Source: Modestobacter sp.
Lineage (GTDB): Bacteria; Actinomycetota; Actinomycetes; Mycobacteriales; Geodermatophilaceae
Direction: 5' to 3'
DNA length: 6,109 bases
NCBI GenBank assembly: GCA_025963425.1
Contig: JAOPUQ010000186.1
Location: forward strand, 1-6,109
The notes beneath the pieces were generated by a model. The model was not told the DNA's origin and ran no database searches. It worked only from the letters and a program-made list of their open reading frames with translations. Positions 4,992-6,109 of this stretch are shown here, piece after piece (within the stretch, counting starts at the first letter, position 1; each line of letters begins with the position of its first letter). The translations under genes and the position numbers were made by a program.

Positions 4992-5006
4992 CCGACCGCC
5001 GGTCGG
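4992..5006. terminator. hairpin between convergent genes, possible bidirectional terminator
   Basis: CCGACC (4992-4997) and GGTCGG (5001-5006) form a perfect 6-bp stem with a 3-nt GCC loop, starting right after the methyltransferase stop and 16 bp past the end of the convergent lipoprotein gene. There is no T-tract on either side. Confidence 0.5.
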
Positions 5007-5022
5007 CCGCCCCGCGCTGTCG

Positions 5023-5934
5023 TCAGCGGCGCCGGTAGAGGTCGGTGAAGGTGGCGCCGCCGTCGATCGAGGACACGATGGCCCCCTCGAGGGCGACGTA
5101 GACCTTCTCGCCGTCCACACCCAGCGCCTCGGGTGCGCCACCGGCGTTGCCGCTCGGCGTCCACGTCCATCCATCGTCACTGCTCGCGTACACCGTGCCG
5201 TCCGGGGCGACGCCCACGGCGCCGCCCTCGTCGGGAGTGAAGGCCACCAGCTGCAGCAGGGGGGCACCCGCTGGCTGCCTGAAGCTGCGACCACCGTCCG
5301 CACTGAGCGCCGGTCCCGTCTCGGTGGTCACGAGCAGCCGCTGCGGCTCCGTCGGGTCCACGGCCAGGTCGGCCAGGGCCATCTCCCGGCGGTTCTCCCA
5401 CGTGCGACCGTCCTGGCTGGCGAGCAGCACGCCTGCCGTGTAGCCGTAGATGACCCCCTCAGCGGCATCCAGAGCGTGGAAGTCGGCCTCGCCGGCGAGC
5501 GAGAGCGTGCTCCAGGTCTGCCCGCCGTCGGTGCTCTCGATCAGCCCCAGGTCGCTCGGACCCGATTCCCCCGGTCCGGGATGGCCGCTGGCGAGGAAGT
5601 GGCGCGGGCCGACGACGGTGAAGCCCATGAAGTCCTGGACGCGGTCGGCGATGCGGGTCAGCTCGCCGCCGGAGGAGACATGGACGATTCCGTGGTGCGT
5701 GCCGGCGTACAGCTGACCGTCGGCGGGGTCGACCCCGAGCCCGTGTACATGCTCGATGGTCAGCTCGCCGTCGTGGGCGGTGTGCTCGGGCTCTGCGCTG
5801 CAACCGGAGACGGCCAGTGCGGCAGCGACGGCCGCCGCAGCGGTGGCACTGGTGACTCGCCCCCTTCCGGTGGCGCGCCGCAGAGGCCTCTCCCGGGGGA
5901 ACAGGTGGGTCGTGGGGGACGCCGACGGCAGCAT
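5023..5934 (-). CDS. Asp-box (BNR) repeat lipoprotein, F510_1955 glycosylhydrolase-like
   Basis: This 303-residue protein carries an N-terminal signal with a basic region (residues 13-26), an Ala-rich hydrophobic stretch (29-42) and a lipobox AVSGC with C45 as lipidation site, so it should be anchored outside the cell membrane. The rest is a beta-propeller built on five Asp-box motifs (SxDxGxxW/F): about residues 134-141, 173-179, 211-218, 251-258 and 289-296. The opening IEHVHGLGVDPADGQLYAGTHHG (split around residues 60-82) is typical of proteins annotated as F510_1955-family glycosylhydrolases. Enzyme activity is unproven: Asp boxes are structural and occur in many non-sialidase propellers. 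Several His residues (51, 54, 62, 64, 80, 81, 85) cluster near the mature N-terminus. ATG 5934 has GAGGA 4 nt upstream, a tight spacing. It converges on the methyltransferase and is probably transcribed independently. Confidence 0.85.
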   Translation of the reverse strand: MLPSASPTTHLFPRERPLRRATGRGRVTSATAAAAVAAALAVSGCSAEPEHTAHDGELTIEHVHGLGVDPADGQLYAGTHHGIVHVSSGGELTRIADRVQDFMGFTVVGPRHFLASGHPGPGESGPSDLGLIESTDGGQTWSTLSLAGEADFHALDAAEGVIYGYTAGVLLASQDGRTWENRREMALADLAVDPTEPQRLLVTTETGPALSADGGRSFRQPAGAPLLQLVAFTPDEGGAVGVAPDGTVYASSDDGWTWTPSGNAGGAPEALGVDGEKVYVALEGAIVSSIDGGATFTDLYRRR

Positions 5935-6109
5935 GAGGTCCTCGGGTCAGGCGTGGACGGGCGCGACTGACGCTATAGGGCCTCCGACAGCAGACGGCGA
6001 CAGCACCAGCGGTCAGCTGGACAACAGGTCGTCCCTGAAGGCCGGTGCTCACCGGCTGGATCGCCGTGGACGGACCGGAGGACCCCGGGCAGTCCGGCCC
6101 TGTCCAGTC
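5935..6109 (-). promoter_or_regulatory. upstream region of the lipoprotein gene
   Basis: No gene is supported here. On the minus strand TATAGC at 5977-5972 is a reasonable -10 box about 37 nt before ATG 5934. No good -35 lies 16-18 bp further upstream (closest GTCGCC or TGTCGC around 6002-5996). Long frames through this region are out of frame with the lipoprotein and show no domain. Confidence 0.35.

Noticed and set aside
4032..5303. 423-residue minus-strand open frame
   Set aside because: It lies antisense to the methyltransferase and lipoprotein genes, is Arg/Pro/Ala-rich with no domain, and is the usual mirror frame of high-GC coding DNA.
5459..6052. 197-residue minus-strand frame starting at 6052
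   Set aside because: It is out of frame with the lipoprotein gene it overlaps and shows only Arg-rich sequence typical of a shifted reading.

Overview
The window is high-GC DNA with strongly G/C-biased third codon positions, GTG starts and purine-rich Shine-Dalgarno sites, which points to an actinobacterium. The gene content (STAS protein, cadI-type VOC lyase, Asp-box lipoprotein) fits a soil or stone actinobacterium such as Geodermatophilaceae, but that family assignment is inference. No RNA genes or CRISPR arrays were seen.

Left part (1-1762): the last codons of a possible upstream gene (3-38); an unrecognised six-helix membrane protein (282-950) preceded by a repeated 13-mer; a degraded, non-coding stretch; what looks like the terminal scrap of an IS3-family insertion sequence (about 1385-1484, minus strand); and, directly abutting it, the 3' remnant of a DUF4352-type secreted-protein gene (1485-1705) that still has its own strong terminator (1713-1762).

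Middle part (1763-3044): a mostly non-coding stretch with a nested hairpin (1957-2013), then a minus-strand STAS-domain (anti-sigma-factor-antagonist-like) gene that starts at GTG 2579 and appears frameshifted near 2262-2268, just before its C-terminal helix. A 14-bp direct repeat places the same stop-codon sequence at the end of both reading frames. Positions 2593-3044 hold no convincing gene.

Right part (3045-5022): a compact arsenic/metal response locus. An ArsR-family repressor (minus strand) and an ArsI/CadI-type VOC metalloenzyme (plus strand) diverge from a 130-bp intergenic region. That region holds two mirror-image 16-bp imperfect palindromes, which together form a 20-bp inverted repeat matching at 18 of 20 positions. 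They overlay candidate -35 boxes for both promoters and are the likely ArsR operators. Downstream of cadI lie two very small reading frames, joined by a GTGA stop/start overlap, and then, after 7 nt, a class I SAM-dependent methyltransferase rich in vicinal cysteines. This layout suggests one transcription unit: cadI, two small ORFs, methyltransferase. A hairpin terminator at 4992-5006 separates it from the convergent gene.

Far right (5023-6109): a minus-strand lipoprotein with five Asp-box (BNR) repeats, of the F510_1955 glycosylhydrolase-like type, with its upstream leader running to the window edge.

Proposed logic of the metal locus (inference): ArsR holds both promoters off; arsenic bound by its cysteines (C17, C18, C61/C63) releases it; CadI/ArsI then handles the metalloid or organoarsenical through its C94-C95 pair. 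The roles of the small ORFs and the methyltransferase are open and are the most interesting unexplained part of the window.
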